From Rhodothermales bacterium (lineage in GTDB: Bacteria > Bacteroidota > Rhodothermia > Rhodothermales > VXPQ01): 64,000 nt of DNA. Under the pieces are notes generated by a model that was not told the DNA's origin, made no database searches, and saw only the letters and a list, made by a program, of their open reading frames with translations. The stretch lies in the NCBI GenBank assembly GCA_951812335.1, contig OX638293.1, positions 824,501 through 888,500 on the forward strand, in the 5' to 3' direction. Below are positions 17,071 to 25,981 of the stretch, in pieces. The position numbers and the translations under genes are program-made. How positions within the stretch are numbered: the stretch's first letter is position 1; each line of letters begins with the position of its first letter.

Positions 17071-19410
17071 CTATTGCGCCTGGCGCGCAATCCATGCGCG
17101 CCGTTGCAGCAGATCCGGGTTGTCCGGGTATTGCGCGAGCAGGCGATCCGTGTATTCGAGCGCGGCGTCCCACGCCTCCTGTTGCGCATGGAAAATGCTT
17201 AGCGCGTTAAGATAATCCGCGTGATCCGGGGCAAGGCGCAGCGCATTGGACAGAAGCCGTCCGGCTTGTTCGGCATTGCCCAGTTGCTGGTACGCCAGCC
17301 CGGCGTTGTACTGCATGCGGGCATTCGAAGCGTCCAGCGCCGCCGCCCGCCCGAGGTGGGTCGCAGCCTCTTCGAGCTGCTCCGGCGTTTCGGCGAGGAA
17401 CAGGCCCAGCGTGTAATGCACCTCCGCAGCGTCCGGCTGCATGCGCACCGCTGCGCGCAGGGAGGCTTCGGCCTCGGCAGCCAGCGCTTCCGCCTGCGTG
17501 CCGCCCTGTCCCCGCGTGCGGTTAAGCAGCATGGCCAGGTTCAGGTGCGCCGGGACAAAGGTGGAGTCGATGCGGACGGCGGTCCGGTACGCTGCCGCAG
17601 CCGAGTCCGACCGGCCCAGGCGCTCGTGGAGAATGGCCAGATTCAGGTGCGAGGCGGCCTGGTCGTTCAGGGCGCGTTGTCCGTCGCGGTATTCCTTTAG
17701 GGCGTTCCGCCAGGCAATCGCCGTTTCGCTCGCATTGTCCCGGGTGTATCGCTCCGGCGCGATCTGCGCGAGCACGCGGGCCGCTTCCATCCGCACCAGC
17801 CCCACGGAATCGGTCAGCAGGGGCTCCAGTTTCGGGATCGCCGAGCGATCGGTTTCGGCGCGGTTCTGCGCTCCGAGGCGGCGTACGGCGGCAGCCCGCA
17901 CGAGAGGCGCTTCGTCGCCGAGCGCCTGGATGGCCATCTCCGAAGCCCGGACGGTGGTATAGCGGTCCAGCAGCGTCAGCGCCGTGGCGCGCACGATATC
18001 CGGAGCGCCGGGATCTTCCATCAGCCGGATCAATTCCGGTTCGGCCTCCGGGGCCCCTTCCCGTCCCCCGGCAAGGGCCGTGGCGAACGAGGGCGGGCGT
18101 TCTGGTCCATGCCAGTCCTCGATCCGTTCGGCAGCCCATTCCGCGGAGCGGTCCGTATGACACCCCTGGCATACATTGGGTGCGCCGATTTGGGCCGAGA
18201 GATCGGGCCGGGGAATCTTGAAACTGTGATCCCGGCGGGGGTCTACCACCATATAGGTTCGCTCGGGCATATGGCAATCGACGCACTGCCCCCCTGCCGA
18301 TTCTTGCGGATGCCGGAGGTGCTCGAACGTGTCGTAGACGGCTGCGTCGTGGCATTGTCCGCAGAGCGCATTCCCCTCGAATTTCAGCCGGGTCGTATGC
18401 GGATCGTGGCAATCGGCGCACACCACGCCCTCCGCATACATACGGCTTTGCAGGAAAGAGCCGTACACGTACACCTCGTCGCGTATCTGCCCATCGGCGA
18501 AGTACAGTTCCTCTTCGAGCAGTTCGGGCTCGTAGTGGTCCAGGAAGGCATTGCCCGCGATATGATTCGGGTAGACGATCCGGCGACGGGAATGGCAGGG
18601 CGCGCAGGTTTCCACCTGCTGGTGCGGCGCCGAAAGGGTCGCCGTGAGGCCGGACGAGACCCGGTCGTACGTTCCGGATTGCGCGTTTTCCACATGGGCC
18701 TCGCCGGGCCCGTGGCATGTTTCGCAGCTCACGTCGATTTCCGAAAAAGAGGTCTCGTAGGCGCCGGCGGCCAGATTGAAATTGCGTTGCAGGTTGGTGG
18801 AATGGCAATCCGCGCACATGTAATTCCAGTTCATCCCGTCGCCGGTCCAGTGGAGCCAGTCCGGAGGATCGATGCACTCGTCTTCTGCGAGCGAGAACCA
18901 CCGTTCGCCCTGCGTATCCCAGGCCACCGTAAAGGCCTGCACGCGTCCGTTTTCCAGCGGGATGAGATATTGCTGGAGCGGTTCGTAGCCGAACGTGTAA
19001 GCGACCGGGAAGGTTTGCATGGTTCCGTCGGCGCCCTGCGTACGGATGAAGAAGCCGTCGTCTTCCCGGAAAAAGCGCGTTTCGACGCCGCACCGACGAA
19101 ACACGGCGTCGTCGAAATCGCCAAGTACGGTTTCCGGGAGAGCTTCTTCCATGGCCCGGTCATGATCCGATCCTTCCCACGCGAGGGCAGCTTCCGCATG
19201 GCATCCCGCGCAGACTTCGCGGCCTACATACGCCGGGGCGGAAGCGGCAGGGGATGCACGATCCGTGCCGCACCCGGATCCGATAAAAATGACCAGACAG
19301 GTCAAACAAAAAAGACCAATCCGGTCAATAAATCTGCCTGCCGTCGCGGATTCGCTATCGGAAAAAAGCCGCCGGATCGCGCCGTATTGGCCAGAGGACC
19401 GACCGAACAT
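17071..19410 (-). CDS. Octaheme c-type cytochrome lipoprotein with HEAT and TPR repeats
   Basis: A large periplasm-facing protein. After a hydrophobic segment ('GLFCLTCLVIFIGSGC', a possible lipobox) come eight CxxCH heme sites: CAGCH, CADCH, CETCH, CAPCH, CADCH, CGQCH, CVDCH and CQGCH, spread over ~350 residues. These are followed by a HEAT-like region ('IVRATALTLLDRY', 'LVRAAAVRRLGAQ', 'LVRMEAARVLAQI') and at least four TPR units to the C-terminus. The cytochrome part resembles the cytochrome c-554/multiheme nitrite-reductase-like group; electron partner unknown. I start at ATG 19410. ATG 19446 or an upstream ATG at 19554 are alternatives, and no Shine-Dalgarno decides. It is divergent from the sulfatase across repeat copy d. 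Confidence 0.88.
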   Translation of the reverse strand: MFGRSSGQYGAIRRLFSDSESATAGRFIDRIGLFCLTCLVIFIGSGCGTDRASPAASAPAYVGREVCAGCHAEAALAWEGSDHDRAMEEALPETVLGDFDDAVFRRCGVETRFFREDDGFFIRTQGADGTMQTFPVAYTFGYEPLQQYLIPLENGRVQAFTVAWDTQGERWFSLAEDECIDPPDWLHWTGDGMNWNYMCADCHSTNLQRNFNLAAGAYETSFSEIDVSCETCHGPGEAHVENAQSGTYDRVSSGLTATLSAPHQQVETCAPCHSRRRIVYPNHIAGNAFLDHYEPELLEEELYFADGQIRDEVYVYGSFLQSRMYAEGVVCADCHDPHTTRLKFEGNALCGQCHDAAVYDTFEHLRHPQESAGGQCVDCHMPERTYMVVDPRRDHSFKIPRPDLSAQIGAPNVCQGCHTDRSAEWAAERIEDWHGPERPPSFATALAGGREGAPEAEPELIRLMEDPGAPDIVRATALTLLDRYTTVRASEMAIQALGDEAPLVRAAAVRRLGAQNRAETDRSAIPKLEPLLTDSVGLVRMEAARVLAQIAPERYTRDNASETAIAWRNALKEYRDGQRALNDQAASHLNLAILHERLGRSDSAAAAYRTAVRIDSTFVPAHLNLAMLLNRTRGQGGTQAEALAAEAEASLRAAVRMQPDAAEVHYTLGLFLAETPEQLEEAATHLGRAAALDASNARMQYNAGLAYQQLGNAEQAGRLLSNALRLAPDHADYLNALSIFHAQQEAWDAALEYTDRLLAQYPDNPDLLQRRAWIARQAQ

Positions 19411-19660
19411 ACGCCGGGTAAGAGGTGGAGACACGGACCGCCGCATGAAGAACGAACGAGGATTCTCGGAGGACACAGGCGCTTTCGGGATGCGCGGTAT
19501 ACTACACGGTATATCACAGTATACTATGGAGTATACCATTCGCCAAGGTTTCATGTCGGGCTGACCGCCTTCGTGGACCCGCCCCCATCGAACGGATCAA
19601 AAGGTTTTATGTTGTATTCTGTGCACGGATCATGCGCAGTTCCTCTTGACACTGTCCGCC

Positions 19661-19850
19661 GGATAACCTGCTGATCAAGTCCACTTCGATCAGCGCTTCA
19701 CGTTCGTGCGTGAAGCGCCCTTCGGGAGGGCGAGAGGGGTTCGCTGGCCGTGTCATTTCTCATTGTGTGGGGCCTGCCGCACTGCTTCGTCATTTCTTGC
19801 CAGCGAACCCCTCTCACCCTCTGAACTTCGCGGACTTAATCAGAGTATCC
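19661..19850. mobile_element. MITE-like repeat, copy d (190 bp)
   Basis: Left end GGATAACCTGCTGATCAAGT, then a collapsed H2 hairpin (GCGCTTCACG / CGTGAAGCGC around TTCGTG), then H1 with a perfect 17-bp stem GAGAGGGGTTCGCTGGC / GCCAGCGAACCCCTCTC and an inner stem GTGTGG/CCGCAC. Right end is GGACTTAATCAGAGTATCC. H1 lies toward the sulfatase gene. No flanking direct repeat is seen (CGCC and ATAT). Confidence 0.88.
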
Positions 19851-19894
19851 ATATTGTAACCATTCCTTCGGATTTCTCGACATTCCATAAAACC

Positions 19895-21352
19895 ATGCGT
19901 CTTTTCGTCCATACGTTCCTTGTTCTCGTTTTTGCATTCGCCGGCGCGCTGTCTGTCCGGGCGCAGTCCGGCGACGCCCCCCGGAACGTCGTGTTTATTC
20001 TGAGCGACGACCACCGGTACGACTTCATGGGATTCCATGAGCGGGCCCCCGATTTTCTCGAAACCCCGAACATGGATCGCATGGCCCGGGAAGGGCTGCA
20101 TCTGCGCAACGCGTTCGTGACCACGGCGTTGTGTTCGCCCAGCCGCGCCTCCATTCTTACCGGGCAGTACGCGCATAACCACGGCGTGGTGGACAACCAG
20201 CGGCTGGTGCCGGAGGGCACTACGTTTTTCCCGGAATTGCTCCGGGAATCGGGCTACGAGACCGCTTTCGTGGGGAAATGGCACATGGGTTCTTCCAGCG
20301 ACGGGCCTCGCCCGGGCTTCGATTACTGGGTGAGTTTCCGGGGGCAGGGCGTCTACATGAATCCCGAACTGAACGTCAACGGATCGCGCAGTCCGCACCT
20401 TGGCCACACGTCGGACCTGCTCACGGATTACGCCCTGCGGTGGCTGGATAACCGGGATGCGGATCGTCCGTTCTTTCTGTATCTCTCGCACAAGGCCGTT
20501 CATGCCGAGTTCATTCCTCCGGAGCGGCACGCGGGCCGGTATGCGGACACGCCGCTGGAGTACCCCGTCACTATGGCGAATACGGAGCAGAACTATCTCT
20601 CCAAACCCCGGTGGGTCAAGGAGCAGCGCTATAGCTGGCACGGGGTCGATCACATGTACCACGGCGATCTTGTGTACGACCAGTTTTACCGGCGCTATGC
20701 GGAGACCTTGCTGAGCATCGACGACAGTATCGGTCGCGTCCTGGATTATCTCGAAGAGCATGGCCTTTCGGACGAAACGCTGGTTGTGTACATGGGGGAT
20801 AACGGATTTCTGTTCGGCGAGCATGGGCTGATCGACAAGCGGAATGCCTATGAGGAGTCCATGCGCGTACCCATGCTTGCGTATGCCCCGGGACATATTG
20901 CAGCCGGCAGTGTGCTCGACGAGATGATTCTGAACATAGATGTTGCCCCTACTTTCCTGACCCTGGCCGGTATGGAGACGCCCGCGAGGATGGACGGACG
21001 TTCGTTCCTGCCGCTTCTTTCCGGCGGGTCTATTCCCGACTGGCGAACCGAATTCGTGTACGAATACTTCTGGGAATTTCCCTTTCCCCATACGCCCACG
21101 GTGTATGCGCTCCGCGGCGACCGGTACAAGTACATGTTCTACCACGGGGTCTGGGATATGAACGAGCTTTACGATCTCGAAATGGACCCGTTCGAGCAGC
21201 ATAACCTCATCAACAGCCCGGATCACCAGGAACGCATCCTCGAAATGCAAGCCCGGCTTTTCGAAACGCTGGAGGCCGACGATGCGGTGGATGTCCAGTT
21301 CCGCCGTCCGGGGCGATTTCAGGCCGGCGAACGCCTTCTGGATGCGGAATAG
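19895..21352 (+). CDS. Type I sulfatase (formylglycine-dependent), secreted
   Basis: A 485-residue arylsulfatase-family hydrolase that removes sulfate esters, probably from polysaccharides. It has a Sec signal 'MRLFVHTFLVLVFAFAGALS' ending 'VRAQ'. The metal-binding 'LSDDHRYD' (Asp38-39) follows, and the modification motif 'CSPSRASILTG' has Cys80 as the residue converted to formylglycine. 'GKWHMG' and 'GDNGF' are further active-site blocks, and 'YKYMFYHGVWDMNELYDLE' is the usual C-terminal block. The frame extends upstream to 19706 through repeat copy d, but ATG 19895 gives the signal peptide and is preferred. No anaerobic or FGE-type maturase is in the window. Substrate unknown. Confidence 0.92.
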   Translation: MRLFVHTFLVLVFAFAGALSVRAQSGDAPRNVVFILSDDHRYDFMGFHERAPDFLETPNMDRMAREGLHLRNAFVTTALCSPSRASILTGQYAHNHGVVDNQRLVPEGTTFFPELLRESGYETAFVGKWHMGSSSDGPRPGFDYWVSFRGQGVYMNPELNVNGSRSPHLGHTSDLLTDYALRWLDNRDADRPFFLYLSHKAVHAEFIPPERHAGRYADTPLEYPVTMANTEQNYLSKPRWVKEQRYSWHGVDHMYHGDLVYDQFYRRYAETLLSIDDSIGRVLDYLEEHGLSDETLVVYMGDNGFLFGEHGLIDKRNAYEESMRVPMLAYAPGHIAAGSVLDEMILNIDVAPTFLTLAGMETPARMDGRSFLPLLSGGSIPDWRTEFVYEYFWEFPFPHTPTVYALRGDRYKYMFYHGVWDMNELYDLEMDPFEQHNLINSPDHQERILEMQARLFETLEADDAVDVQFRRPGRFQAGERLLDAE

Positions 21353-21397
21353 CGGACCGCGTTCGTATACGGACGGATTGCCGCCGGTTATATTGTA

Positions 21398-21650
21398 GGA
21401 TGCTCTGATTAATTCTACTTCGATCAGCGCTTCATGTTAGTGCGCACAGGACATCATGACGATGTCGTTGAAATCAGCGAGAAATGCTGTGATTTGGTGC
21501 ATGGCGTACATGAAGCGCCCTTCGGTAGGCTTCGAGAAGCGCGCTGGCTGTGTCATTCCTCATTATGTGGGGCCTGCCACATTGCTTCGTCATTCCTTGC
21601 CAGCGCACTTCTCGAAGCCTCTGAACTTTGCAGAATTAATCAGAGTATTC
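21398..21650. mobile_element. MITE-like repeat, copy e (253 bp, 4-bp flanking repeat)
   Basis: A full-length element: left GGATGCTCTGATTAATTC, right GAATTAATCAGAGTATTC (16 of 18 bases inverted-repeat). TGTA flanks it on both sides, a candidate target-site duplication. H2 comes first, with arms CGCTTCATG and CATGAAGCG, then H1 with arms GGCTTCGAGAAGCGCGCTGGC-like and its near-perfect complement. Both termini share AATTC where other copies have AAGTC, so the two ends have changed together. Confidence 0.92.
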
Positions 21651-21690
21651 TGTAAGGAGCAAGGAATCTCCCGAACCGATTCCCGCCGCT

Positions 21691-23790
21691 ATGTCGATAA
21701 GCTTTCTAGAGCAGGGAGTGCAACGTGTGCAGGGGATCAAGGGCCGCCGTGTGGATGTGCTGGCGGATGCGGGCGTGCGGACGATCCGCGACCTGCTGCA
21801 CTACTATCCGCGGCGCTATCTTGACCGGTCTTCGATCGTCCCGATTCGGGCGTTGCGCGGGGACATGTCCTCGGTTACGGTGGTGGGCGAGGTTATTCTT
21901 GCGGATACGGTGCGGGGACGAACCGGGCAGCGGTTCGAGCTGATCGCCCAAGACGAGAGCGGCCAGGTCATGAAATGCGTCTGGTTCAAGGGAGCACAGT
22001 GGATCCGGGGGCGTTTCTCCAAGGGCGATCGGGTTGCGTTTCACGGAAAGCCCCAGCGCTATGGCGGCATGTTTTCGATGGCGCACCCGGATTTCGACAA
22101 GCTGGACGCGGAAAGCCGGACGCTCGATACCGGGCGTATTATCGCATTGTATCCCGGCGGCGCGGCGCTGACCGGCGTAGGGCTGACCAGTCGCGCCTTC
22201 CGGCATATCATCCACGATTTCCTTACGCAGCACGGGGAGGAGATTCCGGAATCGTTTCCCTCGGATATTTGCGAGGCCGCGCAGTTGATGGACGGCCCTG
22301 CTGCGCTGCGCGCTATCCATTTTCCGGAAGATCGGGACGAACTCGAAGCGGCGCAGCGCCGGCTGAAGTTCGAGGAACTCTTTTCCGTGCAGATCATGCT
22401 GGCGCAGTTGCGCCGCCGCCGGATCGTGCACGCGGGTCCCCGGTTCGAAGCGCCGGGCGCGCTTATGAGGAAGTTTCTCCAGGATGGACTTCCCTTCGAA
22501 TTGACCGGCGCGCAGCAGTCTGCGCTGAAAGATATTGCCCGGGACATGCGGAGCGGTAAGCAGATGCGCCGCCTTCTGCAGGGCGATGTGGGCAGCGGCA
22601 AGACCGTGGTCGCCGTTGCGGCCATGCTTCATGCGCTGGATAGCGGCTACCAGAGCGCGTTCATGGCGCCTACGGAAATTCTGGCGGAGCAGCATTACGC
22701 CAATTTACGCAAGTACCTCGACCCGCTGGACGTGCGGATACGGCTGCTTGTCGGGGGATTGCCCAAGGCGGAACGCGAAAAGATTCTTGCGGATATTGCA
22801 GAAGGGGAGGCAAGCATTGCGGTCGGCACCCATGCGCTTATCCAGGAAGATGTGACGTTTCGGCGGCTGGGTCTGGCGATCGTCGACGAACAACACCGGT
22901 TCGGGGTGATGCAGCGCGCCCGCATGTTTGAAATGGGCGCCCGACCGCACATGCTGCTCATGACCGCCACGCCGATTCCTCGGTCGCTCGCGATGACGCT
23001 CTACGGCGATCTCGACGTATCGATCATGAAGGAAATGCCGGCGGGAAGGCGCCCGGTGCGCACGGCGCTGCGCTACGACAAAAGCCGGGAGCAGGTGTAT
23101 GCCTTCGTGCGCGGCGAGATCGAAAAGGGACGGCAGTGCTACATCGTATATCCGCTGGTGGAAGAGTCCGAAAAAATGGACCTCAAGGACGCCGAATCCG
23201 GGCATGCGGAGCTGAAAAAGATATTTGCTCCGCACAAGGTGGGATTGATCCACGGACGGATGTCACGGGGCGAGAAAGAGGACACCATGACCCTGTTTCA
23301 CCGGGCCGATTTCAAGGTGCTGGTCGCTACGACGGTGATCGAGGTGGGGGTAGACGTATCGAACGCCACCATTATGATCGTCGAGCATGCCGAACGGTTC
23401 GGGCTGAGCCAGTTACACCAGTTGCGGGGCCGGGTCGGCCGGGGCGGGGAGCAGAGTTACTGCATTCTCATGGCGGACTACAAGTGTACGCACGAAGCCC
23501 GCGAGCGCTTGCAGGTGATGGTGGATACGAACGATGGCTTCCGGATCAGCGAGGCCGATCTGAAGATCCGCGGGGCCGGCGATTTCTTCGGTACCAGGCA
23601 GAGCGGCTTGCCGGAATTGAAGATTGCCGAGTTGCCGGGGGATGTGGAACTCCTCACGGAGGCTCGCGACCTGGCCTTCGGACTGGTTAAACGCGATCCC
23701 GATCTGAAGGAATCCGGTCATGCGGCGCTGCGGGAACACCTCCACGCCGTGTACGGGGACCAGGGGATGGGGCTGTCCCGTGTCGGCTGA
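21691..23790 (+). CDS. recG: ATP-dependent DNA helicase RecG
   Basis: Branch-migrating helicase that processes stalled forks and recombination intermediates. 699 residues, the usual length. The N-terminal wedge/OB domain includes 'GRRVDVLADAGVRTIRDLLHYYPRRY' read in two parts. Motif I 'GDVGSGKTVVA' is near residue 298, motif II 'VDEQHRFGV' near 397, motif III 'MTATPIPRS', and motifs V-VI 'VIEVGVDVSNA' and 'QLRGRVGRG' follow, then the RecG C-terminal 'RGAGDFFGTRQSG'. The start ATG 21691 (MSISFLEQG) comes 40 nt after repeat copy e, so any promoter close to the gene lies in or beside the repeat. Confidence 0.98.
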   Translation: MSISFLEQGVQRVQGIKGRRVDVLADAGVRTIRDLLHYYPRRYLDRSSIVPIRALRGDMSSVTVVGEVILADTVRGRTGQRFELIAQDESGQVMKCVWFKGAQWIRGRFSKGDRVAFHGKPQRYGGMFSMAHPDFDKLDAESRTLDTGRIIALYPGGAALTGVGLTSRAFRHIIHDFLTQHGEEIPESFPSDICEAAQLMDGPAALRAIHFPEDRDELEAAQRRLKFEELFSVQIMLAQLRRRRIVHAGPRFEAPGALMRKFLQDGLPFELTGAQQSALKDIARDMRSGKQMRRLLQGDVGSGKTVVAVAAMLHALDSGYQSAFMAPTEILAEQHYANLRKYLDPLDVRIRLLVGGLPKAEREKILADIAEGEASIAVGTHALIQEDVTFRRLGLAIVDEQHRFGVMQRARMFEMGARPHMLLMTATPIPRSLAMTLYGDLDVSIMKEMPAGRRPVRTALRYDKSREQVYAFVRGEIEKGRQCYIVYPLVEESEKMDLKDAESGHAELKKIFAPHKVGLIHGRMSRGEKEDTMTLFHRADFKVLVATTVIEVGVDVSNATIMIVEHAERFGLSQLHQLRGRVGRGGEQSYCILMADYKCTHEARERLQVMVDTNDGFRISEADLKIRGAGDFFGTRQSGLPELKIAELPGDVELLTEARDLAFGLVKRDPDLKESGHAALREHLHAVYGDQGMGLSRVG

Positions 23791-23808
23791 ACAAGGGGCC
23801 CGGTTCGG

Positions 23809-24405
23809 CTATCGGGCGCGTCCGATATTGCCCGGAAGTGGGCGAGCGGCGCTTACTTTCCTGGCGGCAGGCGCCGGTTGCGATATCTCTCGCGGCTTTC
23901 TCCACAGCGGGACGGACGAACAGGGCTCGCCGTACATCAATTTGGCGGCCACCTGCTGCAATTCTGTCGTAGCCAGCAGGTAGGCGGCGGGCGGCACGAC
24001 GCCGCTGCCGCATCCCTTGACGACCACGGGCTTTCCTTCGTAGGGAGACCAGTCTGTGGATTCGAGCGCGCGCACGAAATGATCCCGGATCAGGTCTGTC
24101 GCCCGTCCCAGAGCTACGGAACGGGCGACAGCTTCCAGTTTCGACGCCGCGAGCATCCATGCCCAGGTAGGAATGATCGCATCCGCTGAGCAGAAGATTG
24201 CCACGTGGTGATCTGCGTACTGTGCCCAGTCGTGCGTTTTCATCCCTGCGCGGAAGTCCTTTTCGCGCAGGATCATCTCCTGAAACAGGAACGGGGCCAT
24301 ATCGAATTCCGTGACGGGCCGGTTATCCCACAGGTCTTCCAGATTGAACACGACAAGGTCGCTCTGGGCCACGCGATTTGTGATTTGATCCGTAATCGGT
24401 TCCAT
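23809..24405 (-). CDS. DUF2480 family protein
   Basis: A 198-residue protein of a family found mainly in Bacteroidota. Recognised from 'VVFNLEDLWD', 'FDMAPFLFQEMILREKDFR', 'HVAIFCSADAIIPTWAWML' and 'KGCGSGVVPPAAYLLAT' with conserved cysteines in the last two. Function is not established. The cysteine pattern and position 40 nt downstream of a cysteine desulfurase on the same strand suggest a link to Fe-S or sulfur metabolism, which is inference. The frame continues upstream inside the desulfurase gene, but ATG 24405 (MEPITDQITNRV) is the family start. The last ~25 residues after 'WRKPREI' are poorly conserved. It converges with recG, stops 19 nt apart. Confidence 0.8.
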   Translation of the reverse strand: MEPITDQITNRVAQSDLVVFNLEDLWDNRPVTEFDMAPFLFQEMILREKDFRAGMKTHDWAQYADHHVAIFCSADAIIPTWAWMLAASKLEAVARSVALGRATDLIRDHFVRALESTDWSPYEGKPVVVKGCGSGVVPPAAYLLATTELQQVAAKLMYGEPCSSVPLWRKPREISQPAPAARKVSAARPLPGNIGRAR

Positions 24406-24445
24406 GCGCAAAAGGACAGGACGTGTGTTTTCGGGCGCGAGAGCG

Positions 24446-25606
24446 TCAGGCGGGGGTCGCTGCCGTTTGTTTTGCGGACCGGACAGCCTCTCCGATCTGT
24501 GCGGCGGCGCGGTCCACTTCGTCCTCGGTGGTGAATCGCCCGAGGCTGAGACGCAGCGTGGACAGAGCTTGTTCGCTCGACAGGCCCATGGCCCGGAGCA
24601 CATGGCTCGGCTCGCCGCTGCCGCTGGAACAGGCGCTGCCGGCGGAAAAGGCAAGGTTGCGGCACGCCGCTATAATACGAGCTCCCCCGATTCCTTCGAA
24701 TCGGATGCTGGACGTTTGCGGTAGGCGCGGGACGTGTTGCGGGACATTCAACCGTGCGCCGGGACGTTGCAGCAGGCGACGCTCCAGGCGGTATTGCAAG
24801 TGCCCCATACGCTCCCTGAAATCTTCCATTTCCCGGCAAGCGATACCGGCGGCTTTTCCCATGCCCACGATGCCCGGCACGTTCAGCGTCCCCGAACGGC
24901 GTCCGTTTTCGTGACCGCCCCCGTCCAGAAGCGGCGCAATGCGCACCCGGGGATCGCGCCGGCGCACGCACAAGGCGCCGACGCCCTTCGGTCCGTAGAA
25001 CTTGTGCGCCGAGCAGACGAGCAGATCCGCCAATCCGGCGTGGACAGGTACCTTGCCCACGGCCTGGGTGGCGTCCGTCATAAAAAGAACGCCCCGGGAG
25101 CGGGCCATTTTCGATACGCTTTCTACGGGCTGGATCGTGCCTGCCTCGTTGTTTGCCCACATTACGGAAACGAGAATCGTGTCGTCGCGGAGGGCGGTTT
25201 CCAGCGCATCCAGATCGATCTGTCCATACGCATCCACGGGCAGGTAAGTAACCTCGTATCCTTTTCGCTCCAGGGCGCAGTGTGCGTTGAGGACCGCCCG
25301 GTGTTCGGTCTGTACCGTAACGAGGTGTCGCCCCTTGGACCGGTACATCTCCGCCACCCCCTTGATAGCCGCATTTGCTCCCTCGGTAGCCCCGGAGGTG
25401 AACACAATCTCTCCCGGCTCCGCGCCGAGGGCGGCCGCCATTTGTTCGCGGGCCTGCTCGCAGGCTTCCTCCGCAGCCCAGCCGAGAGGATGCCCCTTGC
25501 TGGAAGGGTTGCCGTACTGCACGCAAAACCAGGGCAGCATGGCATGCAGAACGCGTTCGTCCACCGGCGTGGACGCATTGTAATCGAGGTAAACGATTCC
25601 CTTCAT
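24446..25606 (-). CDS. Cysteine desulfurase (NifS/IscS family)
   Basis: PLP enzyme that takes sulfur from cysteine as a persulfide for Fe-S cluster or thio-cofactor assembly. 386 residues. 'YLDYNASTPVDE' starts the fold, 'TSGATEGAN' (~70-78) binds PLP phosphate, and the internal aldimine lysine is K202 in 'CSAHKFYGPKG'. The persulfide cysteine is C326 in 'SAGSACSSGSGEPSHVL', on the short loop of group I (IscS/NifS) enzymes. No iscU or suf genes are adjacent; a DUF2480 gene follows. The start MKGIVYLDYN is typical for the family. Confidence 0.93.
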   Translation of the reverse strand: MKGIVYLDYNASTPVDERVLHAMLPWFCVQYGNPSSKGHPLGWAAEEACEQAREQMAAALGAEPGEIVFTSGATEGANAAIKGVAEMYRSKGRHLVTVQTEHRAVLNAHCALERKGYEVTYLPVDAYGQIDLDALETALRDDTILVSVMWANNEAGTIQPVESVSKMARSRGVLFMTDATQAVGKVPVHAGLADLLVCSAHKFYGPKGVGALCVRRRDPRVRIAPLLDGGGHENGRRSGTLNVPGIVGMGKAAGIACREMEDFRERMGHLQYRLERRLLQRPGARLNVPQHVPRLPQTSSIRFEGIGGARIIAACRNLAFSAGSACSSGSGEPSHVLRAMGLSSEQALSTLRLSLGRFTTEDEVDRAAAQIGEAVRSAKQTAATPA

Positions 25607-25770
25607 GACCGTGATGGGCGGGTCGCCGGTCGCGCACGGAGCGATTACCGCACAGGGGATTTATGTTGGGTATCGAACAAGGATAATACACTACAACGCA
25701 TGAAACGAGGGATATATCCCTTGCGGAGATAGGGTTTTTGGGAGTGGGAAGCGTGGAATTTCTTCGTACA

Positions 25771-25917
25771 GGATACTCTGATTAAGTCTCCCGAAGGGCG
25801 CTCCGCGCCCGCACTGTCCGAATCCGAAGCGTTTCCCGCTAATTTCAGATGCCATTATGGTATTCCTGTACGCACGAACGTGAAGCGCTGATCGAAGCGA
25901 TTTTGATCAGAGTATCT
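25771..25917. mobile_element. MITE-like repeat, copy f (H1 deleted)
   Basis: A clean left end GGATACTCTGATTAAGTC is fused directly to the H2 module (CCCGAAGGGCGCTCCGCGCC ... CGTGAAGCGC), and the element closes with TTGATCAGAGTATC. The whole H1 hairpin is missing. It lies between the divergent desulfurase and the AAA ATPase gene. The rest of the 25607-25981 gap shows nothing else recognisable. Confidence 0.88.
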
Positions 25918-25981
25918 TATACTATATCCGTAGGGTCGCGTGCAGGATGCGACCGTGTGAAACCGGAAGCACCGGGATGCC

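Noticed and set aside
19706-19894. N-terminal extension of the sulfatase
   Set aside because: It translates repeat copy d; the signal peptide begins at ATG 19895.
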